Shown: piece after piece, positions 7,935 through 14,947 of the stretch | Position numbering within the stretch: position 1 is the stretch's first letter | How the letters are laid out: each line of letters begins with the position of its first letter | Assembly: GCA_934292725.1 (NCBI GenBank) | Contig: CAKQXY010000048.1 | Coordinates: forward strand, 1-25,800 | DNA: 25,800 nt | Reading direction: 5' to 3' | Source of the DNA: an uncultured Lachnospiraceae bacterium | Lineage (GTDB): Bacteria > Bacillota > Clostridia > Lachnospirales > Lachnospiraceae | Program-made: the position numbers and the translations under genes | Notes under the pieces: generated by a model | What the model was told of the DNA's origin: nothing | Seen by the model: only the letters and a program-made list of their open reading frames with translations | Database searches by the model: none

Positions 7935-8965
7935 TGAGTGAACACAAGAAAAATAAAAATAACCGAAGCGGCAACCAGCTGTTAAAGACAGGAATGGTAT
8001 GGACTATTCTTTTGGCTGCGCTGGCGGCGGTATTTGTACTTAGTATTGCAATCGGAAGTTCTGGCTATCCGCTTTCAGAGGTCCTTCGGGGCCTCTGGGA
8101 TACCGAGGCCGGAAAGATCCGAGTCATCGTTTTTAATCTGCGTCTGCCAAGAGCAGTACTTGCAATTATGGTTGGTGCGTGTCTTTCTGCGGCGGGTGCT
8201 ATTTTGCAGGCCGTGATGCGTAATCCCTTAGCTGATCCTGGCACCATCGGTGTATCAGCTGGTGCAGGTGCAGCGGCGATTACAATTCTTCTTTTGTTCC
8301 CGAGTTTGACTTATTCTGTTCCGTTGTTTGCATTTGGCGGAGCCGCACTTGCATGTGTATTAATCTATCTGCTTGCATGGAAGGATGGCGTGGATCCTGT
8401 GCGAATCATTTTGTCAGGTGTCGCTGTCAATTCTGTCTTAGGAGGCTATAACTCCTTCTTACAGCTGCAAAACAGCGATAACCTAAACGGAGTTTTGTCT
8501 TTTATGAACGGAAGTTTCTCGGGTGGAAACTGGACACAGGTTCGTGTAATGGCAGTGTATGCAGTGATCGGACTTGTGCTTGCATGTTTTTGTATCCGAA
8601 ATGCTAATGCACTTCAGCTGGGCGATGAAATGGCAAAAAATCTTGGTATTCGCGTAAATGCGAGCCGTATCGTGCTGTCTGGTGTCTCTGCATTTTTGGC
8701 AGCATCTACCGTTTCAGAGGTCGGAATGATCGGATTTGTCGGCCTTGTTGCACCGCATATCGCAAGAATGCTAGTTGGTTCAGACTACAAAGTGTTACTT
8801 CCAACAAGTATCCTTACAGGAAGCGTTATGGTACTGCTTGCCGATACCGTGGGAAGAACAATCTGGCCTGGTACAGAGATTCCGGTTGGCGTTATGATGA
8901 GTGTATTTGGAGGACCATTCTTCCTGTATATGCTCAGAAAGAGAGGTAGTTTCAATGGAGCTTGA
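7934..8965 (+). CDS. FecCD-family ABC transporter permease
   Basis: Membrane subunit of a type II importer for siderophores, heme or corrinoids. The protein has 343 residues and about ten hydrophobic segments after a basic, Lys- and Asn-rich N-terminus. Family motifs are visible: LRLPRAVLAIMVGACLSAAG (about 69-88), QAVMRNPLADPGTIGVSAGA (about 92-111) and, near the C-terminus, GFVGLVAPHIARMLVG, the region around the coupling helix. Start overlaps the binding-protein stop (TAATG) and stop overlaps the ATPase start by 11 bases, so the three importer genes are translationally coupled. Only one permease gene is present, so it probably acts as a homodimer like BtuC. Confidence 0.93.
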   Translation: MSEHKKNKNNRSGNQLLKTGMVWTILLAALAAVFVLSIAIGSSGYPLSEVLRGLWDTEAGKIRVIVFNLRLPRAVLAIMVGACLSAAGAILQAVMRNPLADPGTIGVSAGAGAAAITILLLFPSLTYSVPLFAFGGAALACVLIYLLAWKDGVDPVRIILSGVAVNSVLGGYNSFLQLQNSDNLNGVLSFMNGSFSGGNWTQVRVMAVYAVIGLVLACFCIRNANALQLGDEMAKNLGIRVNASRIVLSGVSAFLAASTVSEVGMIGFVGLVAPHIARMLVGSDYKVLLPTSILTGSVMVLLADTVGRTIWPGTEIPVGVMMSVFGGPFFLYMLRKRGSFNGA

Positions 8966-9731
8966 GGCAAGCGGACTGCAAATTGGCTACGGAGAACACG
9001 TGATCGTAAATCAAATGGATGTGTCTATTGCAAGAGACAAGATCACAACAATTATCGGACCAAACGGTTCCGGAAAATCGACATTGTTAAAGGCACTCAC
9101 GAGACTGATTCGTTATCAGAAGGGGAATGTTTTGCTGGACGGCTGCGATATTCAGACAATGAAGCCAAAAGCATTAGCTAAAAAGCTCGGCGTGCTGCCA
9201 CAGATTCATACGGCACCGTCTGACTTTCGCGTAAAAGAGCTTGTCGGCTATGGTCGTATGCCGCACCAGAAGTTAATGGCAGGAAAGAGCAAAGAGGATG
9301 AGGAAGTCATTCGCTGGGCGATGGAGGTCACAGGCACCTGGAAATTCCGCAATAAGTCAATTTATGAGATTTCAGGAGGCGAGACGCAGCGTGTATGGAT
9401 CGCTACTGTGCTTGCACAAAAACCCGAAATTATGTTTTTGGATGAGCCAACGACTTATCTGGATATTTCCCATCAGCTTGAAACAATGAATCTGGTGAAA
9501 AAATTAAATCGCGAGACGGGAATTGGTGTGGTTATGGTGCTGCACGATTTGGCGCAGGCGATGGAAGTCAGTGATCATGTGATTGTAATTCGTGATGGCG
9601 AAAAGTACGATGAGGGTACACCGCAGGATGTCATCACATCAAAGATGATGAAGGACGTCTATCAGGTGGAGTGTGAGATCTTGAATGTGCCTGGACGCGA
9701 AAAGCCGCTGCTTGCGTATGCAGCAATCTGA
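8955..9731 (+). CDS. ABC transporter ATPase (FecE/BtuD type)
   Basis: Energises the importer from the cytosolic side. The 258-residue protein shows Walker A GPNGSGKST (35-43), the Q-loop in GVLPQIH (79-85), signature ISGGETQR (139-146), Walker B IMFLDEPT (159-166) and the switch His197 in VLHDLAQAM. The frame is open back to 8901, but the ATG at 8955 is preferred. It has AGAGAGG about 10 bases upstream, begins directly before the first beta-strand of the fold, and overlaps the permease by 11 bases. Located between the binding protein/permease pair and the component-1-like genes, it places import and reduction in one transcription unit. Confidence 0.93.
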   Translation: MELEASGLQIGYGEHVIVNQMDVSIARDKITTIIGPNGSGKSTLLKALTRLIRYQKGNVLLDGCDIQTMKPKALAKKLGVLPQIHTAPSDFRVKELVGYGRMPHQKLMAGKSKEDEEVIRWAMEVTGTWKFRNKSIYEISGGETQRVWIATVLAQKPEIMFLDEPTTYLDISHQLETMNLVKKLNRETGIGVVMVLHDLAQAMEVSDHVIVIRDGEKYDEGTPQDVITSKMMKDVYQVECEILNVPGREKPLLAYAAI

Positions 9732-9743
9732 AAATGAGTATCT

Positions 9744-9778
9744 AGTGCCCTGCAATTTTTCTGCATTCAGGCACTTTT
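9744..9778 (+). terminator. Intra-operon hairpin, possible attenuator
   Basis: AGTGCC (9744-9749) pairs with GGCACT (9770-9775), extended by a bulged TG/CA pair, and a short TTTT follows. The hairpin sits in the 81-base gap between the ATPase and the nflD-like gene. The T-run is short, so partial termination or RNA processing that tunes importer versus reductase levels is more likely than full termination. Confidence 0.35.
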
Positions 9779-9812
9779 GTGAATAACGTAAAAATGAAGA
9801 AAGAGGATATCT

Positions 9813-11174
9813 ATGGGATTAAATGGAGAAAAGATGCTCCAGAGCCTGAAACACCTAAGTCAGGTCGACAAGATGAAGCAGGTCGAGCCGCTGTCCTATG
9901 CATTGTTTCCAGGTTATCATTGTCCTTTAATGGGTGCGATGCTGACAATTCGCGCGATTAAGGACAGCGTTATGCTGGTACTTGGACCAGATGAGTGCGC
10001 CTATTATACGAAGATGGCGACATCTGGAAATGGAAGCATGTCAGCGGATGGCTGTCAGATTGTGTCAGTTGTGCTGGAACAGCATGATGTAACATTTGGC
10101 TGTCAGGAAAAGCTTGAGGAAGCAATGGAAGAATTAAACGATGAATACCATCCGAAGGCTGTTTTCATCGTAACCACCTGCGTACCGGAAATTACCGGTG
10201 ATGATGTGGAGTCAATGGCAGATTTATTTACCGATCAGTATGGCTTCCCAGTCATGATTGTTCATGCAGAGAACTTTAAGACGGACGATCATCTGCCAGG
10301 CATTGAGCATACGCTTGAGGTCTGTTGTGCAATGATGCAGCCGCAGGAAAAGAAAGACTGTGTCAATGTACTTGGCCTTCGTCTGGGTGATTTTACAAGA
10401 ACAGAGGTGTACCGAGTGCTGCAGGAGCAAAACATTCCAGTGGGAATGCAGCTGCCAGGAAATAGTAGTGCAGAGGAAATCGAAAGAGCACCGCAGGCAG
10501 CAGTCAATCTGGTCGTTCATCCAGTTGGATTAGCGCTTGCAAAAAAAATGAAGCGAAAGTTTGGCACGCCGTATGTCGTATTTGAGCGCTACAGCGATCC
10601 GAACCGCATTTATCAGTCTTACAAAGAATTATTTGAAATTCTTGAAAAGCCACTTCCAGAAAAGCTTGCCGGCTGGTATAAGGATGCAAAAAAGCGTTCA
10701 GAGGCAGCAAAGCCTATCCTTGATGGCAAAACTTATTTTAGTGGAAATACAGCGCTTTGCAACTATGAACTTCACAGTTTTCTGACTGGTCTTGGAATGA
10801 AGCCGCTTCTGTTACAGATTTCTGATCTTACACCATACGATGAGCAGTGGCGAAAGGAAATCTTAACGCATTGCGATCCATATGTGACAAGAGCGGCAAA
10901 CATCGGACCGCTGCAATATCTGTATCCAATATTAAAGCCTCAGTTTAATCTTGGCGCCGGAAATTCGCAGGAGATGAGAAAGTCAGGAACACAGATGGTA
11001 CGCATGATGCAAGCCTACAACACGCTTGGCTTTGAGGTCAATGAGATGGTAGTCAGTGCTTTTGTGCAGGCGTGCAGCCCATCAGTTGGGATGAATGGAA
11101 TGATGAAAAGTGGTATGGATATGGCAGCAATGAAAGCAATGCTGGAGATGCAAAAAAAAGGAGGGGCGCGATGA
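9813..11174 (+). CDS. Nitrogenase component 1-like protein, alpha/D type
   Basis: A 453-residue member of PF00148 (NifD/NifK/BchN/BchB superfamily), the catalytic partner reduced by NifH-like proteins. Three Cys sit where NifD and BchN carry cluster ligands: Cys37 in FPGYHCPLMGA, Cys62 in GPDECAYYT and Cys123 in TTCVPEITGDD. An extra Cys97 replaces the Gly of the NifD FGG segment (VTFGCQEKL). I could not align the FeMo-cofactor ligands Cys275 and His442 of NifD with confidence, and no cofactor genes are nearby. The C-terminus is Met-rich (nine Met in about 35 residues). The ATG at 9813 has AAGAGG upstream. The last four bases overlap the next gene (ATGA), implying a coupled heteromeric pair. 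Family is clear; reaction is unknown. Confidence 0.9.
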   Translation: MGLNGEKMLQSLKHLSQVDKMKQVEPLSYALFPGYHCPLMGAMLTIRAIKDSVMLVLGPDECAYYTKMATSGNGSMSADGCQIVSVVLEQHDVTFGCQEKLEEAMEELNDEYHPKAVFIVTTCVPEITGDDVESMADLFTDQYGFPVMIVHAENFKTDDHLPGIEHTLEVCCAMMQPQEKKDCVNVLGLRLGDFTRTEVYRVLQEQNIPVGMQLPGNSSAEEIERAPQAAVNLVVHPVGLALAKKMKRKFGTPYVVFERYSDPNRIYQSYKELFEILEKPLPEKLAGWYKDAKKRSEAAKPILDGKTYFSGNTALCNYELHSFLTGLGMKPLLLQISDLTPYDEQWRKEILTHCDPYVTRAANIGPLQYLYPILKPQFNLGAGNSQEMRKSGTQMVRMMQAYNTLGFEVNEMVVSAFVQACSPSVGMNGMMKSGMDMAAMKAMLEMQKKGGAR

Positions 11175-12427
11175 GTTTATGCAGATTTTACCCACCAGCA
11201 TCGGACCGAATGGCGATCATATGGAGTCTGATGCCGGTGAAGGATGCGATTGTCCTTGAGTATGGTCCGGCAGGAACAACACATTTTGGCGGCGGCCTTT
11301 ACAGCTCACTTGGAATCAGCTTGCACCAGTCTTTGTTTACTACTCATATCAGTGAGGATGATGTCATCATGGGTGATGTCACACGTCTGGAAAAGGCGAT
11401 TGTTGAGATTGATGAGACTTATGCACCAAAGGTCATATTTGTGGTAGCATCAGCTGTTGTCGCAGTCATCGGAACAGATATCCGTGGTGTGTGCCGTTAT
11501 ATGCAGGAGAAGGTCAATGCAAAGCTGGTAGCCTTTGAGGATGGTGGTTTTCGCGGTGATTACACTTATGGACTTCGTGCTGTGTATAAGCTTTTGGCAG
11601 AGCAGATCGCAAAGGATATGGACAATTCCAGCGATTCTAATGCCAAAGAGGAAAAGACCTATCAGATCATTGGTGCGTCAGCTGGTTCTTATCGCATCCG
11701 CTCAGATGTGTGGGAATTGCAGCAGCTGATGGCAGAGGCGTTTGGATGGAAATGCAGAATGGTGATGGGACTTGAGACCGATGTAAAGCATCTTGAGACA
11801 GCTGGTGCAGCAGCCTTAAATCTTGTAATTCGTCATGAAGCACTTGAGGCAGCAACCATTTTAAATGAGCGCTTTGGAACGCCGTTTGTATACGGGGCTC
11901 CTTATGGTTATCAGGGAACAATCGACTGGCTGCAGCAGATATCTGCTGTGATTGGTGAGCCGGTAAATGAGGAACTGCTTGCGCGCATCGAGGACAAGCA
12001 GGCTGACATGATGCCAATGGGCGGAGGTCCAATGGCAAGCATGAGACGAAAGCCAGCACAGGCAAGTATTCAGGCGGATTACGATACATTACTTGGTCTG
12101 GCAGGCGCGATGAAGGAACTGGATATTGAACTGGTCAACCTGATTTGCAGCCACAGCCTAAAGGCAGTAGAATCACCGGATGAGCGCGTTACGTATTACG
12201 CCAAGGAAAAAGAGCGTCTTGATTTGTATCAGACACTTCATGGACAGTGGGTGCTTGGCGACAGCGTTATGGAAAGCTGTGTACCAGAGGATACGTATTT
12301 TACTTGCGTGAGCTTTCCGTTTGCAGGAAAGCCGCAGATCGCACATCATTTCCCATTCATGGGTGAAAAAGGAATGGATTTTTTGAGAGAGTGCAAGGAA
12401 TATTACTTCGATAAGTTGGAAATTTAA
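11171..12427 (+). CDS. Nitrogenase component 1-like protein, beta/K type
   Basis: A 418-residue PF00148 protein, the probable partner of the preceding D-like subunit in an alpha2beta2-type complex. Of the three Cys ligands of NifK only one equivalent remains: Cys4 in SLCRFYPPAS. The second position is Thr36 in GPAGTTHFGG and the third is Ala95 in VVASAVVAVIGTD. With three Cys from the partner this gives four ligands, enough for one [4Fe-4S] cluster as in DPOR or COR but not a P-cluster. A short polar insertion lies near 155-165 and a Met-rich loop (QADMMPMGGGPMASM) near 277-291. The open frame starts at 11072, but the ATG at 11171 has a perfect AGGAGG site and overlaps the upstream stop (ATGA). 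It ends the operon. Confidence 0.88.
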   Translation: MSLCRFYPPASDRMAIIWSLMPVKDAIVLEYGPAGTTHFGGGLYSSLGISLHQSLFTTHISEDDVIMGDVTRLEKAIVEIDETYAPKVIFVVASAVVAVIGTDIRGVCRYMQEKVNAKLVAFEDGGFRGDYTYGLRAVYKLLAEQIAKDMDNSSDSNAKEEKTYQIIGASAGSYRIRSDVWELQQLMAEAFGWKCRMVMGLETDVKHLETAGAAALNLVIRHEALEAATILNERFGTPFVYGAPYGYQGTIDWLQQISAVIGEPVNEELLARIEDKQADMMPMGGGPMASMRRKPAQASIQADYDTLLGLAGAMKELDIELVNLICSHSLKAVESPDERVTYYAKEKERLDLYQTLHGQWVLGDSVMESCVPEDTYFTCVSFPFAGKPQIAHHFPFMGEKGMDFLRECKEYYFDKLEI

Positions 12428-12435
12428 GGGTTCAT

Positions 12436-12584
12436 GGAGCGAGATTACGAAAGCCCTCCGGTGCAATGGTTTCGTCGCCAGACCAAACTCCGCAGGTTCC
12501 TTTTATGTTCTTTCTTATCATACATTACTTTGAAAGACCTGCTTCAAGTGCCCGGCTCGTGAAAACCATTCACCTTCGGGCTTT
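12436..12584. repeat. Intergenic structured element, copy 2 (pair with 5621-5765)
   Basis: Same blocks, order and spacing as copy 1: TTACGAA (12445-12451), CCGCAGG (about 12490-12496), CTTTGAAAG and CCTGCT (to about 12543). The outer stem here is AAAGCCC (12450-12456) with GGGCTTT (12578-12584). The inner hairpin is GCAGG/CCTGC. An extra hairpin GTGAA/TTCAC (12559-12563, 12569-12573) nested within GCCCG/CGGGC (12550-12554, 12577-12581) is an alternative fold that could act as a weak terminator for the nfl operon, though no T-run follows. Both copies lie in the same orientation, and together they bracket the operon. Confidence 0.5.
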
Positions 12585-12656
12585 GCTGTAAATATTGGCT
12601 TATCCATGAACTGTAACGTTATAAATGATAAAATCTCTCAATAATATAGACTGCAC

Positions 12657-12707
12657 TTGACAAACATCCCCTTAGGGCATACGATAAAGATACCCTAAGG
12701 GGGTATA
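12657..12707 (+). promoter_or_regulatory. Promoter with two CsoR-like operators
   Basis: TTGACA (12657-12662) and TACGAT (12680-12685) are 17 bases apart. One G/C palindrome, ATCCCCTTAGGGCAT (12666-12680), lies in the spacer. A second, ATACCCTAAGGGGGTAT (12690-12706), lies just past the -10 box. The second matches the known CsoR/RcnR-family pattern of TACCC and GGGTA arms around a short A/T centre. Such sites release the repressor when Cu(I) (or Ni/Co, or persulfide for relatives) binds it. CCCCTTAGGG and CCCTAAGGGG are also complementary to each other. No csoR-like gene is in the window. Confidence 0.65.
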
Positions 12708-12738
12708 TTTTTGTTAAGAAAAGGCAGGCGCAGATAGT

Positions 12739-12996
12739 ATGATTAAGACGACATTAAAGATTGACGGAATGATGTGCGGCATGTGTGAGGCTCATATGAA
12801 TGAGCTGATCCGCAGCAATTTTAAAGTAAAGAAGGTCTCTTCATCAGCTAAGGATGGAGAGACCGTTATAATCAGCGAGGACGCACTTGATATTCCGTGG
12901 GCAAAGAACAAGATTAAAGAGATCGGATATGAACTTGTTTCTTACGAAAGTGAGCCATACGAGAAGAAAGGTTTTTTCCACTTTGGAAGAAAGTGA
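12739..12996 (+). CDS. HMA-domain heavy-metal-binding protein (copper chaperone-like)
   Basis: A small cytosolic protein of 85 residues with one heavy-metal-associated domain. The metal site is MMCGMCEAH (residues 11-19), an MxCxxC motif that typically binds Cu(I) through both Cys. After the domain comes a short tail ending in SEPYEKKGFFHFGRK, longer than the usual 68-residue CopZ. Translation starts at ATG 12739 after a GGCAGG-like site. The gene has its own promoter with CsoR-like operators, so copper or a related metal probably induces it. No ATPase partner gene is nearby. It ends four bases before the stop of the convergent regulator gene with no terminator between them. Confidence 0.85.
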   Translation: MIKTTLKIDGMMCGMCEAHMNELIRSNFKVKKVSSSAKDGETVIISEDALDIPWAKNKIKEIGYELVSYESEPYEKKGFFHFGRK

Positions 12997-13000
12997 TCTG

Positions 13001-14752
13001 TTATGTTTCTACTAGCGGCATCACCATGTTTTCAATGGCGTGGCGCAGCTTCTTGTGTTCAATTACAAAATGAATTGCCGGGATGTTATTTTTCGAAATA
13101 ACAGCCCATTTTCCTTCGCAAATTTGAATCTGGATATTTCGAAAAGCAGGTGTAGTACTTATTTTTACAGAATAGCTGTCATGTGTGTCAGCATATTGTT
13201 TTGTAAGTGCAAGATGCTTTTGATATGTATCCCATGTGTATACAATATCATGCTCCAAAAATAGATCAGCAAGAAAAAGACGAAGCGGATAGCGCTCAAA
13301 TTCAGCCTTGTCGATTGGACTGATCTCATCTGTTAAAGAAGCTGTGGCAAGAAATGCTTCAACACGTTTACGCTCAGCAGAAGTGTAGGAGAAAATTTTT
13401 GCAGCGTCTGATTTTGAAACATAATTTTGAGCAAAAATAGAGCATAAAAGATCATCTGTCATTGTATAAATAGGAAGTGATGCGACAATGTTTCTCTGAG
13501 AGCCGGATGCAAGCAGACGTGTGCGCAGTGTCTTATATTGGATCGCATTGTCTGAGCGAAAAATTCTCATAAGTGGGCGAGCATGTGATAAAAGAGCTTG
13601 GGCGCGGTGTCTGTAGTAGGACACCTCGTCCTTTTTCTTTGTCAGATAATATTTTCCGTCATTATGAAAACCGGCAATGCATTCGCCAGATAAGGCAACT
13701 GTTCCAGAAACCTTTAGAAAATGACCAAAAACCTGATTTGGCATTTCATTTAAATAGTATGGACTAATTTGACCTGTCATATACATTGGTATGTAGCTTT
13801 CAAGTCCAAGCATCATCTCTGAAAATGGTCTGTTTACGTTATGGATCATATTTATGTGAAGACCTTTTTTGAGAAGCATCGCCATACCAAACATCCATTT
13901 TTTAGGAAAGTCTGGATCCTTTGACATTTCTTCCATTGGCATATCGCTGTACATAATCACGTTTTCCATAGAAGGTGACAGAACAGTAGCCTTTAAATAG
14001 TCTAGCTCAGCCGTCATAAATTCACGAATACCAAAGTAGGAGCGTGAGCCAGGCAGCTGGATTGGCATAGTTGGTACTTTCAATTCATCAAAGCGAATGG
14101 AACGAATGAAATTATTAAGGTCAAACTGATCGAGCTTTTCAAGAAAGCTTTGCATTTGGTTAATCTGCGGTGAAACAGTATTTGTGTTTAAAAGCCACCC
14201 AGAAAGCAACTGACAAAGAGCCGCAGAATCATTTATATCCTTAATAGACTGGCCAGTCAGCTTTTCAATGAAAACACGGTCGGAAGGCGGTGTGCGAAGC
14301 ACAATAAAACGAGCTGTCTCGCTGCAAAACCATTCAGGATCAGAAGGGATGCGTGCACCAGAACGTATGCGTGACAGATAAGATGAATCATAATTTAAAA
14401 AACGCGCCAGATCAGCAAGGCTGACAGAGGATGCTAACAGCAGATGATTGAAATTTTCACAAAGTCGGCTATTATCAGGCTGCTTTAACGTATTTGTAAA
14501 AGCAGTGTAGATTTCATCTTTTGTAAAAGATGTTATAGAAGCAGAAGTTCGTTTGGAAGCTGCTTTTTCTTTTGAAAGCAGATAAATTCCTTCGCACAAT
14601 TGATTTAATTTTTCACTTTCAGGTCGTGGAACACGCTCACCGCTTCGATAGCGGCTTATGACTGAATTAGAAAGACCGCTTATCTGTGAGAGTTCTTTAG
14701 CACTGCAATTTAAAATAGAAAGATATTCGTTTAATTGTTCAGAAAATGTCAT
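13001..14752 (-). CDS. Large transcriptional regulator with two Cro/CI-type HTH domains
   Basis: A 583-residue protein beginning with a Cro/CI-like helix-turn-helix (residues 16-42, AKELSQISGLSNSVISRYRSG). A second similar helix-turn-helix follows at 109-136 (SLADLARFLNYDSSYLSRI). Each ends in an R-Y/I-R-SG(E/A)R-(V/I)P pattern, so they look like an internal duplication. The remaining 440 residues have no motif I recognise and no membrane segments; they may sense a ligand. A strong AGGGGGG site precedes the start. It is divergent from the secreted protein at 14948, which is the natural candidate target. Function beyond DNA binding is not known. Confidence 0.75.
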   Translation of the reverse strand: MTFSEQLNEYLSILNCSAKELSQISGLSNSVISRYRSGERVPRPESEKLNQLCEGIYLLSKEKAASKRTSASITSFTKDEIYTAFTNTLKQPDNSRLCENFNHLLLASSVSLADLARFLNYDSSYLSRIRSGARIPSDPEWFCSETARFIVLRTPPSDRVFIEKLTGQSIKDINDSAALCQLLSGWLLNTNTVSPQINQMQSFLEKLDQFDLNNFIRSIRFDELKVPTMPIQLPGSRSYFGIREFMTAELDYLKATVLSPSMENVIMYSDMPMEEMSKDPDFPKKWMFGMAMLLKKGLHINMIHNVNRPFSEMMLGLESYIPMYMTGQISPYYLNEMPNQVFGHFLKVSGTVALSGECIAGFHNDGKYYLTKKKDEVSYYRHRAQALLSHARPLMRIFRSDNAIQYKTLRTRLLASGSQRNIVASLPIYTMTDDLLCSIFAQNYVSKSDAAKIFSYTSAERKRVEAFLATASLTDEISPIDKAEFERYPLRLFLADLFLEHDIVYTWDTYQKHLALTKQYADTHDSYSVKISTTPAFRNIQIQICEGKWAVISKNNIPAIHFVIEHKKLRHAIENMVMPLVET

Positions 14753-14788
14753 GATATCCCCCCTTTAAAAATAATATTGCTTTTTTTT

Positions 14789-14817
14789 AGTATAGGAAAA
14801 TTTGCCAGATAAGTCAA
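14789..14817 (-). promoter_or_regulatory. Promoter of the double-HTH regulator
   Basis: On the minus strand TTGACT (14817-14812) and TATACT (14794-14789) are separated by 17 bases and lie 37 bases before the start codon. Confidence 0.7.
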
Positions 14818-14837
14818 TGCCAGAAGTGGTAAATTCC

Positions 14838-14866
14838 TTTCAAATAGATATTTCATACTGTATAAT
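14838..14866 (+). promoter_or_regulatory. Promoter candidate of the secreted protein gene
   Basis: A perfect TATAAT at 14861-14866 has a weak TTTCAA 17 bases upstream (14838-14843). The poor -35 box suggests help from an activator. The segment between this and the divergent regulator promoter is only 20 bases. Confidence 0.5.
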
Positions 14867-14947
14867 GTTGGTAAGAACTCAGAAGTGATTTTTATAATGT
14901 GTTCTGAATCGTTGTAAAATAAAATAGGAATGGAAGGAGTGTTTTGT

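Noticed and set aside
5947..12427. Genuine nitrogen-fixation operon
   Set aside because: No nifB, nifE, nifN or other cofactor genes, and the K-like subunit lacks two of three P-cluster Cys. Nitrogenase-like is the supported wording.
12440..12500. c-di-GMP (GEMM) riboswitch-like string in copy 2 of the repeat
   Set aside because: A short stretch around GCCCTCCGG and its complement recalls GEMM, but the GEMM core is absent and copy 1 does not conserve it.
12668..12710. Rho-independent terminator of the nfl operon
   Set aside because: CCCCTTAGGG/CCCTAAGGGG could fold and T-rich sequence follows, but each half is itself a CsoR-like operator placed around a good promoter, so the operator reading is preferred; a double role is not excluded.
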